Assembly (NCBI GenBank): GCA_002698225.1
Contig: NZWD01000008.1
Location: 1 to 54,047 of the forward strand
Length of the DNA: 54,047 bases
Origin: Methanobacteriota archaeon
GTDB lineage: Archaea; Thermoplasmatota; Poseidoniia; Poseidoniales; Thalassarchaeaceae
Reading direction: 5' to 3'
The position numbers and the translations under genes were made by a program. A model generated the notes under the pieces. That model had not been told where the DNA came from. It saw nothing but the letters and a program-made list of their open reading frames with translations, and ran no database searches. Of the stretch, positions 38,921 through 48,335 are shown in pieces (position 1 is the first letter of the stretch; every line of letters starts with the position of its first letter).

Positions 38921-39535
38921 TTGGATGAAAGTCTAGCCCCCCTAGTTCCGCTCGATGTGTACGAGCAGCATGCGGTCCACATAGGAACCAACCAGAAGTC
39001 AGCGGACATGCGAAAGTTCCTGGACACCATGCGCCAAGATGGTGGAGGACTACATCTGATTGATGTTCATCAGACCGATTCTCGTATCAGGACGGTAGCC
39101 AAGTTCCTGTCAAACTACGATCCCGAGAGGATTCTCGTCGTCAGCGCCCGCCAGTACGGCCAGCGCCCGGCTCGCAAGTTCGCCGAGTGTGTTGGTGCAA
39201 TGCGCATCGTTGGGCGCTTCATTCCAGGTACACTGACCAACTCCAGACTCAGAACATATGTCGAGCCTGAGGTGATTCTGGTTACCGATCCAGCAGCAGA
39301 CTCTCAAGCTCTCTCTGAGGCAGTCAGCTCTGGTTTACCAGTCGTCGGCATCTGTGACGCCAACAACAGGCTCCGAAATGTCGATCTAGTTCTTCCCGCC
39401 AATAACAAGGGTCGACTCTCGCTGGCTCTAATCTACTGGCTGCTTGCACGTGAGATGCTCAAGATAAGGAGCTCAATTTCAGACGCTGACTGGGAACGCT
39501 CCCAAAGCGTCGATGACTGGGAATCAACCTTCTGA
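38921..39535 (+). CDS. rps2: 30S ribosomal protein S2
   Basis: 204 aa; HIGTNQKSADMRKFL, ILVVSARQYGQRPARKFAE, GRFIPGTLTNSRL, PVVGICDANN. TTG start at 38921 or ATG at 38924. Confidence 0.95.
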   Translation: MDESLAPLVPLDVYEQHAVHIGTNQKSADMRKFLDTMRQDGGGLHLIDVHQTDSRIRTVAKFLSNYDPERILVVSARQYGQRPARKFAECVGAMRIVGRFIPGTLTNSRLRTYVEPEVILVTDPAADSQALSEAVSSGLPVVGICDANNRLRNVDLVLPANNKGRLSLALIYWLLAREMLKIRSSISDADWERSQSVDDWESTF

Positions 39536-40556
39536 GTCGCGACGAACTCATAGGTCTCCTACTGAACGGATTACCATGTGGACTGCCAATCCCCCGCTAT
39601 TCCTTGCTCCGATGGCCGGCGTCACCGATCTGGCCTATCGACTGCTCGCTAGTGAGTGCGGAGCCGACTACACGGTCACTGAGTTCACAGCCGCATCCGG
39701 GCTTACGCGTAGGAATACGAACTCCTGGCTCAAGGTTGAGAGTGACCCGAGGGAGAGCCCTTTCATCCCACAGATATTCGGCGGTGATATCGACGAAATG
39801 GTAACCACAGTCAAGCTGCTGCAGGATCGTGCCGACATCATCGATCTCAACTTCGGTTGCCCCGCACCTAAGGTCTGCCGCAACGACGCTGGAGCGGCCC
39901 TTTTGCGTGACCCGGACAGAGTCGTGCAGATGGTAAGAGCATGCATCGAAGCCGCAGATGTCCCCATTACTGTGAAGATGCGGCTGGGAACGGGCAGCGG
40001 ACCGAATACAGCTCTAGAGATTTGCGAGAGACTAGAGGCCGAAGGAGTCGAGCGTATCTGTGTTCATGGACGAACCCTGAGGCAGCGCTATTCGGGTGAA
40101 TCCGACTGGTCTCAGATCAGGGATATCGTTCAGGCCGTTCAGATCCCAGTCATCGCTAACGGTGATGTCGTCGATGCTAAGACTACCGCTGCGTGTCTAG
40201 AGCAAACAGGTGCTGCTGGTCTGATGGTCGGCCGTGGAGCAATCGGCAGACCGACTTTATTCCATGAAATCAAGCGTGATCTCGGATGGTCAAATGACAA
40301 GCCTCCGTGGCGAGATGACGATCCAGCAGTAGCCAGATACTGGTGCTGGGAGAGGTACATCGAGCTGAGCTCGGAACTTTATCACGAACACTACAATAAG
40401 AATCTCAAGCGCCATGCGGTATCATTCACCAAGGGACTCCCCGGTGCGTCGGCAATGAGGGTTGAGTTACATTCTATTCACGACCAAAGGTTACTCGGTC
40501 GAAGAGTCTCGGAGTACCTAGAGAATCTCGCCTGCTCCCCTGAGGTGGTGGTCTGA
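39513..40556 (+). CDS. dus: tRNA-dihydrouridine synthase
   Basis: PLFLAPMAGVTDLAYRLL, DLNFGCPAPKVCRNDAGAALL, ICVHGRTLRQRYSG, IANGDVVDAKT. Likely start ATG at 39576 (MWTANPP). Confidence 0.94.
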   Translation: MTGNQPSESRRTHRSPTERITMWTANPPLFLAPMAGVTDLAYRLLASECGADYTVTEFTAASGLTRRNTNSWLKVESDPRESPFIPQIFGGDIDEMVTTVKLLQDRADIIDLNFGCPAPKVCRNDAGAALLRDPDRVVQMVRACIEAADVPITVKMRLGTGSGPNTALEICERLEAEGVERICVHGRTLRQRYSGESDWSQIRDIVQAVQIPVIANGDVVDAKTTAACLEQTGAAGLMVGRGAIGRPTLFHEIKRDLGWSNDKPPWRDDDPAVARYWCWERYIELSSELYHEHYNKNLKRHAVSFTKGLPGASAMRVELHSIHDQRLLGRRVSEYLENLACSPEVVV

Positions 40557-40918
40557 TGCATGATTCAATCAATGTCAGAGGTACTGAGTTGCAAGAGTGT
40601 TCTATCGAACCACTGACAGGATGGTTACGTGATGGATGCTGCAATACTGACGATAGAGACTTAGGATCGCATACTGTATGCGCGATAGTTACAGAGGAAT
40701 TCTTGCAATTCGCTCTATCTCTGGGTAATGACCTGATTACTCCAGCACCTCAATTCGGCTTCCCTGGCCTGAAGCCGGGAGACAGATGGTGTGTATGCGC
40801 TGGGACATGGCAGGATGCTGCCGAATCCGGGCTGGCATGCCCAGTAGTCTTGGAGGCTACTCATGAGGAGGCGTTAGCGGTCTGTGACCTTGAGATGCTG
40901 GAGACCCACGCTGTTTAA
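40556..40918 (+). CDS. DUF2237 family protein
   Basis: 120 aa; INVRGTELQECSIEPLTGWLRDGCCNTDDRDLGSHTVCAIVTEEFL...GNDLITPAPQFGFPGLKPGDRWCVCAGTWQDAAESGLACPVVLEATHEEAL. Confidence 0.9.
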   Translation: MHDSINVRGTELQECSIEPLTGWLRDGCCNTDDRDLGSHTVCAIVTEEFLQFALSLGNDLITPAPQFGFPGLKPGDRWCVCAGTWQDAAESGLACPVVLEATHEEALAVCDLEMLETHAV

Positions 40919-42096
40919 TTCTCAGATATCACGAGAGCCTCGTCAAGCCTCTGTGCTACAGTTTTCATCCTCCGTAGAGTTCTCTCAGCCCTTCTCATCA
41001 CTACCTCTCTGATCGCAGAACCGTCCTTACCTGCAACCCTAATTCCATACGGCATTCTACCTCCAAGAGTATTGAGTAGGATTCGTTGAGCGTCTAGATT
41101 AACCGGTTCGAGTATTGACTGCACCTTGTCAGAATCTAATGATTTCTTGCGAACTCCAGCAATCAAGGATTTGGATACCGAATCATCCAGTCTCCCCAAA
41201 CCCCCTCTTGTCATTAGCCAATCCTCACCTCTTGCATCGTTCTGCCTCATCAATCCAGCATAGATGTCCTGAGCTAGACGCTCCAGCATGGGCACTCTCT
41301 CTACGATTCCCGCTGCTCTCATACGCTCCACTGAACGCTGTACTCTTGACCGCGAATCTCCGACCTTCTCAGATAGTGCTAGTAGACTAACTGCGGTACT
41401 GCTACCTGCCAATTCTTCAAGCAGCGTGCGCGACAAACCGTCACCCTTCTTCGCTCGTTCTCCATTGAGTCCAAGCTCGCGCACCAAAGCATCGAGAGTG
41501 TCCTCTCCCTCGACTAATGCTCTAGGCTCTGCTACCTCGATACGGAAACCGTGCTCTTCTTCCTCAGAAGGCACACCCATCCTGTCTTTGGAATCGGAGA
41601 CAAAGGATGAGAGGAGACTGAGTCGTTGATTCAGTATGACTTTGGCTTGAGCGGAGATTAGTTCCATCGAAGCGGACATCGATCCTCCACGCAGAACATG
41701 GACATGCCACCGGTCATCGGTTTGGGTTGCGACGAGACCGGATTCACGTAGTTTGACCAGTTGGTGATGGACGCCTGTTTGGGATAGCCCGCTTACATCA
41801 CTGATTGACTTAGTATCCCACCCCCTCAGTGGCTCTGCTAGGAATGTTAGTCCCATCATACGGTGAAGCGCACCCTGCTCGTCATCGACGCTGATACCGT
41901 CGCTCTTGCGCCTCACTAGACCCATAGAATCGAGCATCCAGGCAAGCAGGACATCAGGGTCCCGACTTCCCGTAGGCATCGCTGATTCAGTCAACCTGAC
42001 TCTGAACATGCGCGCTCCGCGCGCATCCCTAGGCACAAGAGGCTTAGCCAAGATGTGGGACACACTCAGGCGTATTCGGCCCGGATATCGAGCCAC
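40915..42096 (-). CDS. multi-wHTH transcriptional regulator
   Basis: 393 aa (start perhaps MFRVRLTES at 42009); winged-helix-like DVSGLSQTGVHHQLVKLRESGLVATQTDDRWHVHVL and LSEKVGDSRSRVQRSVERMRAAGIVERVPM. Confidence 0.65.
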   Translation of the reverse strand: MARYPGRIRLSVSHILAKPLVPRDARGARMFRVRLTESAMPTGSRDPDVLLAWMLDSMGLVRRKSDGISVDDEQGALHRMMGLTFLAEPLRGWDTKSISDVSGLSQTGVHHQLVKLRESGLVATQTDDRWHVHVLRGGSMSASMELISAQAKVILNQRLSLLSSFVSDSKDRMGVPSEEEEHGFRIEVAEPRALVEGEDTLDALVRELGLNGERAKKGDGLSRTLLEELAGSSTAVSLLALSEKVGDSRSRVQRSVERMRAAGIVERVPMLERLAQDIYAGLMRQNDARGEDWLMTRGGLGRLDDSVSKSLIAGVRKKSLDSDKVQSILEPVNLDAQRILLNTLGGRMPYGIRVAGKDGSAIREVVMRRAERTLRRMKTVAQRLDEALVISEN

Positions 42097-42809
42097 GGGT
42101 AATCGACTTGTGAGGTCTGCAGACCGGACAGGTGAGGGGCTAAAGATAGCCCAGAGGCGCCGACTATGCCGCGTTGGCGGAGAACCCCGATTGCAGAATG
42201 AACCGAGGCTCTAGAACGACCGAGATCCCGGGCCAATTCGGCTTGTGAAGCGGGCTTGGGCATCCTAGATAGCCTGGCAACGACTTTTCTCTGTACTGTC
42301 GAAAGTCCGACAGGTAGCATCTCAGCTGCTCTGGCTTGATCGGTGACACCAGTACCGGCGAGAATCTCCACCTGAGAAGGAGCTCCAGCGTAGTAACATG
42401 TCCGTCCATTGACAGACATCGTGGTCACCGAACGCTCGTTGATTAAAACATCTAGATGATGCCTCAATGTACCGTTAGCAGCATCGAGTTGCCGCTGCAA
42501 CTCCCTGTAGTGGATACCAGGAGAACGCTCGAGAGTAGACAGGATGTTTCTCCTCAGCGGATGCTCCCATGAATGATCGTGAGGCGCAGCCAGAGTACCC
42601 TCAGAGACTGGAACTAACATCGGAATCAGACCGCCTAGGCCGATTACTCCACCTCCAACTGCGGCCAGCCCGTCGAAGAACCAAGAACGCTTACTGCGCC
42701 ACTGTTCAAGCAGAGCCATGACTCTGTTCCTCGACATACGACCTTTGAAGCATACGGTCCGGTGTATCACCAATGCTCTCGGTTGCAGCTCAATTTGGCC
42801 CGACCACAC
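42066..42809 (-). CDS. membrane-associated double winged-helix regulator
   Basis: 247 aa (likely start MSRNRV at 42737); hydrophobic segment LAAVGGGVIGLGGLIPMLVPV, then HTH segments HYRELQRQLDAANGTLRHHLDVLINERSV and SQAELARDLGRSRASVHSAIGVLRQRGIV. Confidence 0.72.
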   Translation of the reverse strand: MWSGQIELQPRALVIHRTVCFKGRMSRNRVMALLEQWRSKRSWFFDGLAAVGGGVIGLGGLIPMLVPVSEGTLAAPHDHSWEHPLRRNILSTLERSPGIHYRELQRQLDAANGTLRHHLDVLINERSVTTMSVNGRTCYYAGAPSQVEILAGTGVTDQARAAEMLPVGLSTVQRKVVARLSRMPKPASQAELARDLGRSRASVHSAIGVLRQRGIVGASGLSLAPHLSGLQTSQVDYPWLDIRAEYA

Positions 42810-43245
42810 GACCCTGTTGGATCTTCATGTAAGCCACTAGGGGACTTAGCAGCCTACCTGCCTCACGCCCGTGGTCGGTAAGCCTGTAGATGACACGGAT
42901 TGGAGGGCCATCATCGACTATCCTGTCGACAAGCCCATTCTCCACGCATGTGGTAAGTTTGTCGGACAGCGTCCTGCTGCTTATGCCACGCAGAAGTTTC
43001 CTCATCTCGTTGAATCTGCGATCACCTGCAATGTATAGAGTAGCGAGAATCTCTATTGCCCACTTCGAGCTGAAAATCGAGAATGCTTCTACGGCTGCGT
43101 CGACTTCCCAAGAAACATCGAACTCTTCGTTGTTATATTCTCCAAACAACCGGCGAACCATCGCTCCATTGCCCTCAACTTCCTCAAGAGCCTCTTCGAT
43201 TTTTTTCAAATCACTCGCGGTTATTCGCATAGGGTCAGAGGCCAT
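42790..43245 (-). CDS. HxlR-family transcriptional regulator
   Basis: 151 aa; SKWAIEILATLYIAGDRRFNEMRKLLRGISSRTLSDKLTTCVENGLVDRIVDDGPPIRVIYRLTDHGRE. Confidence 0.9.
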   Translation of the reverse strand: MASDPMRITASDLKKIEEALEEVEGNGAMVRRLFGEYNNEEFDVSWEVDAAVEAFSIFSSKWAIEILATLYIAGDRRFNEMRKLLRGISSRTLSDKLTTCVENGLVDRIVDDGPPIRVIYRLTDHGREAGRLLSPLVAYMKIQQGRVVGPN

Positions 43246-43272
43246 AGTAACAGGTTGTCGAGAAGGTATCTA

Positions 43273-43356
43273 GTGTATAAAATGCACTTCGGTGTAATCG
43301 CGAATACTAGCCGCTTGAAATATAGGTTGCTAGAGGTTGGTGTGTAAACCGCACTT
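43273..43356. promoter_or_regulatory. pair of operator-like motifs GTGTNTAAANNGCACTT
   Basis: GTGTATAAAATGCACTT (43273-43289) and GTGTGTAAACCGCACTT (43340-43356), 14/17 identical, GTG-N9-CAC dyad in each, between divergent genes. The first contains a TATA-like TATAAAA. Confidence 0.55.
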
Positions 43357-43374
43357 GGTTACAGGAGGAAACTT

Positions 43375-43527
43375 ATGGAGAGAATGATGCAGAACTGGTT
43401 GGACCAGACTATTGACGAAAGCGCGACTCTGGTGAAGGTCCAGAGAATCAGCCTGAGGAGAATGCTGTTCGCAGCTATAGCAAACTATCGAGCCCCTGCT
43501 TGGGTTCAGTCGCCACGAAGGATATGA
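43375..43527 (+). CDS. small ORF (50 aa) with strong Shine-Dalgarno
   Basis: AGGAGGAAACTT-ATG; MERMMQNWLDQTIDESATLVKVQRISLRRMLFAAIANYRAPAWVQSPRRI; TGA at 43525-43527. Below the track cutoff. Confidence 0.55.
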   Translation: MERMMQNWLDQTIDESATLVKVQRISLRRMLFAAIANYRAPAWVQSPRRI

Positions 43528-45588
43528 TTACGAACCCGAATACTCGGGTCGGCGCCCTTCAATCAGGGCACTGAGTCCCTCTAGAGCGTCTGAAGTATTG
43601 AAGATCTCATCAAGTCCTTCGAGTTCACTCTCGAGGCCGGATTCCATATCTGAGCGAGTAGCAATATCCAGTAAATCACTCGCCATCGAGAGTGCGATTG
43701 GCGCGGCACGAGACAGCGACTTGAGTTGCCTCGAGACCATCTTGTCCTCGATGTCGAATTCGTCAGGAAGACTTCCTGCCAGCAGAGAAGAAATGTTTCC
43801 ATCGGAATAGAATGAGGTGGCGAAGGCAACGATTGGGTTGTCGGGTTCAGTAGGTCGATTGAGGTACTTTTCTCCGGGCTTGCCGTGCGATACTATCTCT
43901 GCTAGGGTGGCTTCTACAGCTGAAGGATCGACTAGATGGGTCAGCAGACCGAGAGCCTTGGCGGAAGAAGCATCGAGGAAGTTTCCAGCCAGCACTGCGT
44001 AGCGTGCGCACTCGACCCCACAGATTCGCGGCGTTCGCTGAGTGCCTCCCAGTCCTGGATAGATTCCAATCCCAGTCTCGGGGAACCTAAATTGGGTTCT
44101 GCGGGTACCTACTCTGTAATCACAGGCAAGAGCGAGCTCAAGCCCTCCGCCGAGCGCTAATCCAGTGGTCAGTGCTATGGTGGTCTTCGGACTGCTCTCC
44201 AATTTGTCAAGGACAGCGTGTCCGTGCGCGGTGAAGTCGTAAATATCGGCAATCACACCGGCTCTGATTTTGTCTACGAAGAACTTGACATCTGCTCCGG
44301 CCACGAAGGCCTTACCAGCTCCTTCCAGCGCGATCGCAGTCACATCATCTCGGATGTTCAGTTTGTCCAATGCATCTCCGAGTTGCGAAACGACTGTCAC
44401 ATTCAGTGCATTCATCGCTTCGGGCCTATTGATTCGGACCGAGGCGATACCGTTCTGGATTGATACATCGATGTATGAAAAATCGAAAGATTCCTGCCTG
44501 TCGGAGAACCATTCGGGCAGTTCCAAGCGTGCCTCATCAGAGTATGCTGATGCCATCCTTACAGCCTCGCTCACGCCTATGCGATTAGCAATCTCAAACG
44601 GCCCAAGTGCCCAGCGAAGGCCGACCTTAGCGCCCCTGTCGACATCTTCCATCGAGCATATACCCTCGGCTACAATCTGGGACGAGACTGCGAAGACCTG
44701 TCCGAGCAGACGCTCACGAATCTTTGTGGCGACCTCTTCACTGCAATCCTCGTCCTCATCAATCTCCCATGTCCTACCCTCAGCGACCAGATTTCGCAGG
44801 CTCTGAGTCGCAGAGTATCGCGGTGTATCCAACTGAGCTGCTAGATAGTCGGTGGCGTGCATCGCTATCGGAGAGCCAGTCAGATTCATCAGAGCGAATG
44901 GGCCGAGACCGATTCGAAACGCCTGACGAGCCACAGCATCAATTTGGCCAGTCGTACCGACACCCTCCTCAAGCAACTTGCAAGCCTCGTTCAGCCATGG
45001 CACGAAGAACCGGTTGACGACGAAACCAGGTCTGTCCTTGCAGACGATGACGACCTTACCCATCGTTTTGCAGTACTGCTCCACTGCTGCAAGTGTCTCG
45101 GAAGAGGTGGTTTCTGCAGGGATGATTTCCACTAGTCTGTTCTTGGCCGGGTGGTAGAAGAAGTGCAGGCCTACAAAACGGTCTGGCCTACCAACAGCTT
45201 CAGCCAGGTCGTTTACTGAGAGGGAAGAAGTATTGCTAGCAAGGATAGTTTGCTCCTCGCACACTTCGTCGAGGATGCCGAAAACTTCCGTCTTAACATC
45301 AAAGTCCTCGAACACGGCCTCGATGACAAGATCAGTGTCTGGTGAAACATTCTCAGTGCCGACCACACCTGCTACTCGCCCCTTGATTCCCTCAACCTCA
45401 GCGGGAGAAAAAATCCTGCGTCCTACAGCCTCTTCGAGGAATTCTGACATTGTCTGCTTTCCTTTGTCGACCCATTGCTGCTCACGGTCCACCATCTGGA
45501 CATCGAAGTGCTCCTGAGCACTTTTCTGAGCGATTCCGGAGCCCATGTTTCCGGCTCCGATTATCGCTATCCTCTCGATGGTGCGCAT
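43528..45588 (-). CDS. bifunctional 3-hydroxyacyl-CoA dehydrogenase / enoyl-CoA hydratase
   Basis: Start MRTIERIAIIGAGNMGSGIAQ at 45588; HFFYHPAKNRLVEIIPAETT; crotonase region INRPEAMNALNV, GAGKAFVAGADVKFF, GLALGGGLELALACDYRV, FPETGIGIYPGLGGTQRTPR. Confidence 0.94.
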   Translation of the reverse strand: MRTIERIAIIGAGNMGSGIAQKSAQEHFDVQMVDREQQWVDKGKQTMSEFLEEAVGRRIFSPAEVEGIKGRVAGVVGTENVSPDTDLVIEAVFEDFDVKTEVFGILDEVCEEQTILASNTSSLSVNDLAEAVGRPDRFVGLHFFYHPAKNRLVEIIPAETTSSETLAAVEQYCKTMGKVVIVCKDRPGFVVNRFFVPWLNEACKLLEEGVGTTGQIDAVARQAFRIGLGPFALMNLTGSPIAMHATDYLAAQLDTPRYSATQSLRNLVAEGRTWEIDEDEDCSEEVATKIRERLLGQVFAVSSQIVAEGICSMEDVDRGAKVGLRWALGPFEIANRIGVSEAVRMASAYSDEARLELPEWFSDRQESFDFSYIDVSIQNGIASVRINRPEAMNALNVTVVSQLGDALDKLNIRDDVTAIALEGAGKAFVAGADVKFFVDKIRAGVIADIYDFTAHGHAVLDKLESSPKTTIALTTGLALGGGLELALACDYRVGTRRTQFRFPETGIGIYPGLGGTQRTPRICGVECARYAVLAGNFLDASSAKALGLLTHLVDPSAVEATLAEIVSHGKPGEKYLNRPTEPDNPIVAFATSFYSDGNISSLLAGSLPDEFDIEDKMVSRQLKSLSRAAPIALSMASDLLDIATRSDMESGLESELEGLDEIFNTSDALEGLSALIEGRRPEYSGS

Positions 45589-45692
45589 GACCCACCGACC
45601 TGCATACAATCCATCAATGCAGCGGATGACACATCTCGATAGCAATTGCGTGTCGCCGTGAACTTATTCAGCCGGCCCGCGCACGCCCGCGT

Positions 45693-48335
45693 ATGCGAGT
45701 AGGTAATCGAGCCGCTGCACTTCTAGTTGTACTACTACTAGTCTCTCTACCTCATACCGTATACTCACAGTCATCCGGGATGACAGGCCGGTCCGTATCC
45801 GGCTGCACCTGCCATTCCAACACAGCCACCCTCTCACCCACTCTCAGTGGCCTCCCTTGGGGAGCAGGGGGGTACACGCCCGGATCTGCCTACTCTCTGA
45901 TTTGGGACGGTGGGCCACACATTTCGGGAGACGGCGGATTCAATCTCGATGCCACTGCCGGTTTGTGGTCCAATCTCGGATCGCAAGTTCAACTGTCTAG
46001 TGGTGAGCTGACCCACAGCAGCGACTCCCTACGCTCATGGTCAGCCGATTGGACAGCTCCTGCAGCTGGTACTGGTGATGTCACTTTCAATCTGGCAGTG
46101 CTGTATGCTAACGGCAATGGCCAGAATTCTGGAGACTCATGGGGCACTGGAACATGGACTCTCTCTGAGGCCGGAGGCTCAGGTGGCACTCCTCCAGTTG
46201 CCTCCAATGTAACCTATGTTCCCAATAGCCCGACCAAGGCCACTGGCCTAGGGGTCTCGTATGATTACCACGACGATGATGGAGACTCCGAGCAAGGTAC
46301 ACAGATCAAGTGGTGGAGGGATGGACTCAGAATCAGTGCTATCGATGATATGACCAATGTGCCCAATAACTGGATATCAAGGGGCCAGCAGTGGCAGGTG
46401 GAGGTCACTCCTTCTGATGTAAACGAGGATGGTGACCCAGTACTGCTCTCACCAGTCACTATCGGGAACACCATACCAGTAGCCAGAGATCTCTCACTAA
46501 CTCCCATCGATGCCTTGGAGAATGATGATCTTGATTTCGATTACGATTACTATGACCTCGACGGTAATCCACAGCAGAACACAGAGATTCGATGGTACCT
46601 AGATGGGGCCAGAATCGCTGAGTTAGATGATCAATCCATCGTCTCCAGCCTATGGACGCGCTCAGGCGATGAGTGGCAGGTTTCTGTAAAACCTCACGAT
46701 GGGACCGACTATGGTGACATTGTTTGGACGGCGACCATCGTCATCGGATCCTCAAACACCCAGCCATCTGCCACAGCTTACATCACACCCTCAGGTAACG
46801 CGATTACCAGCAACTCCTTGCAGGTATTAGTCGGATACAGCGACCCCGATGGCGACCCAAAAACCTCTACGGAGATTAGGTGGCTACGCGATGGCACTCA
46901 GATATCTGCATACAACGATCAGACTGTTGTACCGTCTGATGCCACATCCAAAGATCAGGAGTGGGTCGCAGAAGTGAGAGTATCTGATGGTCTGATGTGG
47001 TCTGATTGGGTTACTACAGACCCTGTCTTGATACTGAATACTCCTCCAGTTGTGACTTCTATTTCCATGCTTCCTGAAGGCGATTTGTACACTACTGCCA
47101 ACTTGACTGTAGTATGGGAACAGACCGATATAGACGGCGATTCAGAGTCCGGCAGCCAGATTCGCTGGTGGGTGAATGGTAATTGGATTCAGGACTACAA
47201 CGATATGATTACAGTACCAAATTCGGAGACTGTCAGAGACCAACACTGGGCAGTTCAGGTCATCCCCGGTGATGGAGATGGTTTTGGAACCTCGATGAAG
47301 ACGACATCTCGAGCAATACTCAATGCTCCACCGAATCCACCTGAAATCTCCCTTGGGGGTGACTTCGGGACTACAGAACTCGGGGTTCCAGATGCTCTAC
47401 ACAATTTGGTAGCTCAGCCAACATCGAACGACCCGGATGAGGAAACTGTCTTGTTTGACTACCAGTGGTCGAGGAATGGCTTCCGTGTACCTGACCTAGA
47501 CGGCCATTCAACCGTAACTTCTGACAGGCTAGAGCCTGGCCAAACATGGGAGGTTACAGTCTTCGCAAATGACCCGTGGGGACTGTCTTCCTCAGCATCC
47601 CAACTCGTTATGATAGCCAACCTACCACCAGTGGCAGATTGGTCGACCTCTCCCGAACCTGCCGTACCAGGTGCTGAGTTCTCTTTAGACGCAAGTGGAG
47701 CCATAGACCCCGATGGCGAGGTTGTAGCATGGTTCTGGACCGTCAATGGAGTGAGCCTCTCGGGTGCATCCATAGATGTCCTACTTCCTGGGGGCGTCCA
47801 TACTGTAACTCTCACGGTAATCGACGACATGGGTTCCTCAGATACCCATGAGAGCGAATTGGTACTGGGTCCAGTGAGCATAGTCTCAGATCTTAGCGCC
47901 ACTTTGGACGGTACCGAGGTCAGCCTCTCCTGGTCCGGATCTTCTTCGGAATATCGAGTCTATCGCTCCACCAGTCCAATCACAACCGTGGTTGGCCTGA
48001 CGGCTCTCGAACCAGTTCCAGCATGGGGAGAACCGATGCCTCTTGAAATGGAACCCGTCGGTGTGACAATAGACTCGCAATGGGGCGAGACCGCCCCGGT
48101 CGCCACTACTCTCTACTACGCAGTTACATCGACCGTCGACGGACTCGAGGTTGTTTGGGTTGTTGAAGGAGAGAATATGGTTAGCATAGATGCCACATCT
48201 GCTGCGGAAGCGGTCGACACGGATCCAATGGGCTCTACCAAACTACTGGTTCTGCCAGTTTCGGCAATCATGGTTCTCCTAGGGGCAGCCGCTGTTGCAA
48301 TATCGGTTACTGAGACTAGAAGGAGGTCACCTTGA
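45693..48335 (+). CDS. large surface protein: Reeler/choice-of-anchor-like N-domain with CxCH, about five Ig-like repeats, PKD domain, C-terminal TM
   Basis: 880 aa; signal peptide; SGCTCHSN; YTPGSAYSL...GFNLDATAG...WTAPAAGTGDVTFNLAVLYANGNGQNSGDSWG; repeated DxDGD...Q(I/E)(K/R)W(W/Y)xxG...ISAxDD...VP...W.V.V; PKD ASGAIDPDGEVVAWFWTVNG; C-terminal TM plus RRR. Confidence 0.82.
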   Translation: MRVGNRAAALLVVLLLVSLPHTVYSQSSGMTGRSVSGCTCHSNTATLSPTLSGLPWGAGGYTPGSAYSLIWDGGPHISGDGGFNLDATAGLWSNLGSQVQLSSGELTHSSDSLRSWSADWTAPAAGTGDVTFNLAVLYANGNGQNSGDSWGTGTWTLSEAGGSGGTPPVASNVTYVPNSPTKATGLGVSYDYHDDDGDSEQGTQIKWWRDGLRISAIDDMTNVPNNWISRGQQWQVEVTPSDVNEDGDPVLLSPVTIGNTIPVARDLSLTPIDALENDDLDFDYDYYDLDGNPQQNTEIRWYLDGARIAELDDQSIVSSLWTRSGDEWQVSVKPHDGTDYGDIVWTATIVIGSSNTQPSATAYITPSGNAITSNSLQVLVGYSDPDGDPKTSTEIRWLRDGTQISAYNDQTVVPSDATSKDQEWVAEVRVSDGLMWSDWVTTDPVLILNTPPVVTSISMLPEGDLYTTANLTVVWEQTDIDGDSESGSQIRWWVNGNWIQDYNDMITVPNSETVRDQHWAVQVIPGDGDGFGTSMKTTSRAILNAPPNPPEISLGGDFGTTELGVPDALHNLVAQPTSNDPDEETVLFDYQWSRNGFRVPDLDGHSTVTSDRLEPGQTWEVTVFANDPWGLSSSASQLVMIANLPPVADWSTSPEPAVPGAEFSLDASGAIDPDGEVVAWFWTVNGVSLSGASIDVLLPGGVHTVTLTVIDDMGSSDTHESELVLGPVSIVSDLSATLDGTEVSLSWSGSSSEYRVYRSTSPITTVVGLTALEPVPAWGEPMPLEMEPVGVTIDSQWGETAPVATTLYYAVTSTVDGLEVVWVVEGENMVSIDATSAAEAVDTDPMGSTKLLVLPVSAIMVLLGAAAVAISVTETRRRSP
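46196..47340 (+). repeat. tandem Ig-like domain repeats (about 80-95 aa each)
   Basis: Four clear copies with shared core TQIKWWRDGLRISAIDD / TEIRWYLDGARIAELDD / TEIRWLRDGTQISAYND / SQIRWWVNGNWIQDYND, then a weaker fifth copy with YQWSRNGFRVPDLDG. Boundaries approximate. Confidence 0.8.
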
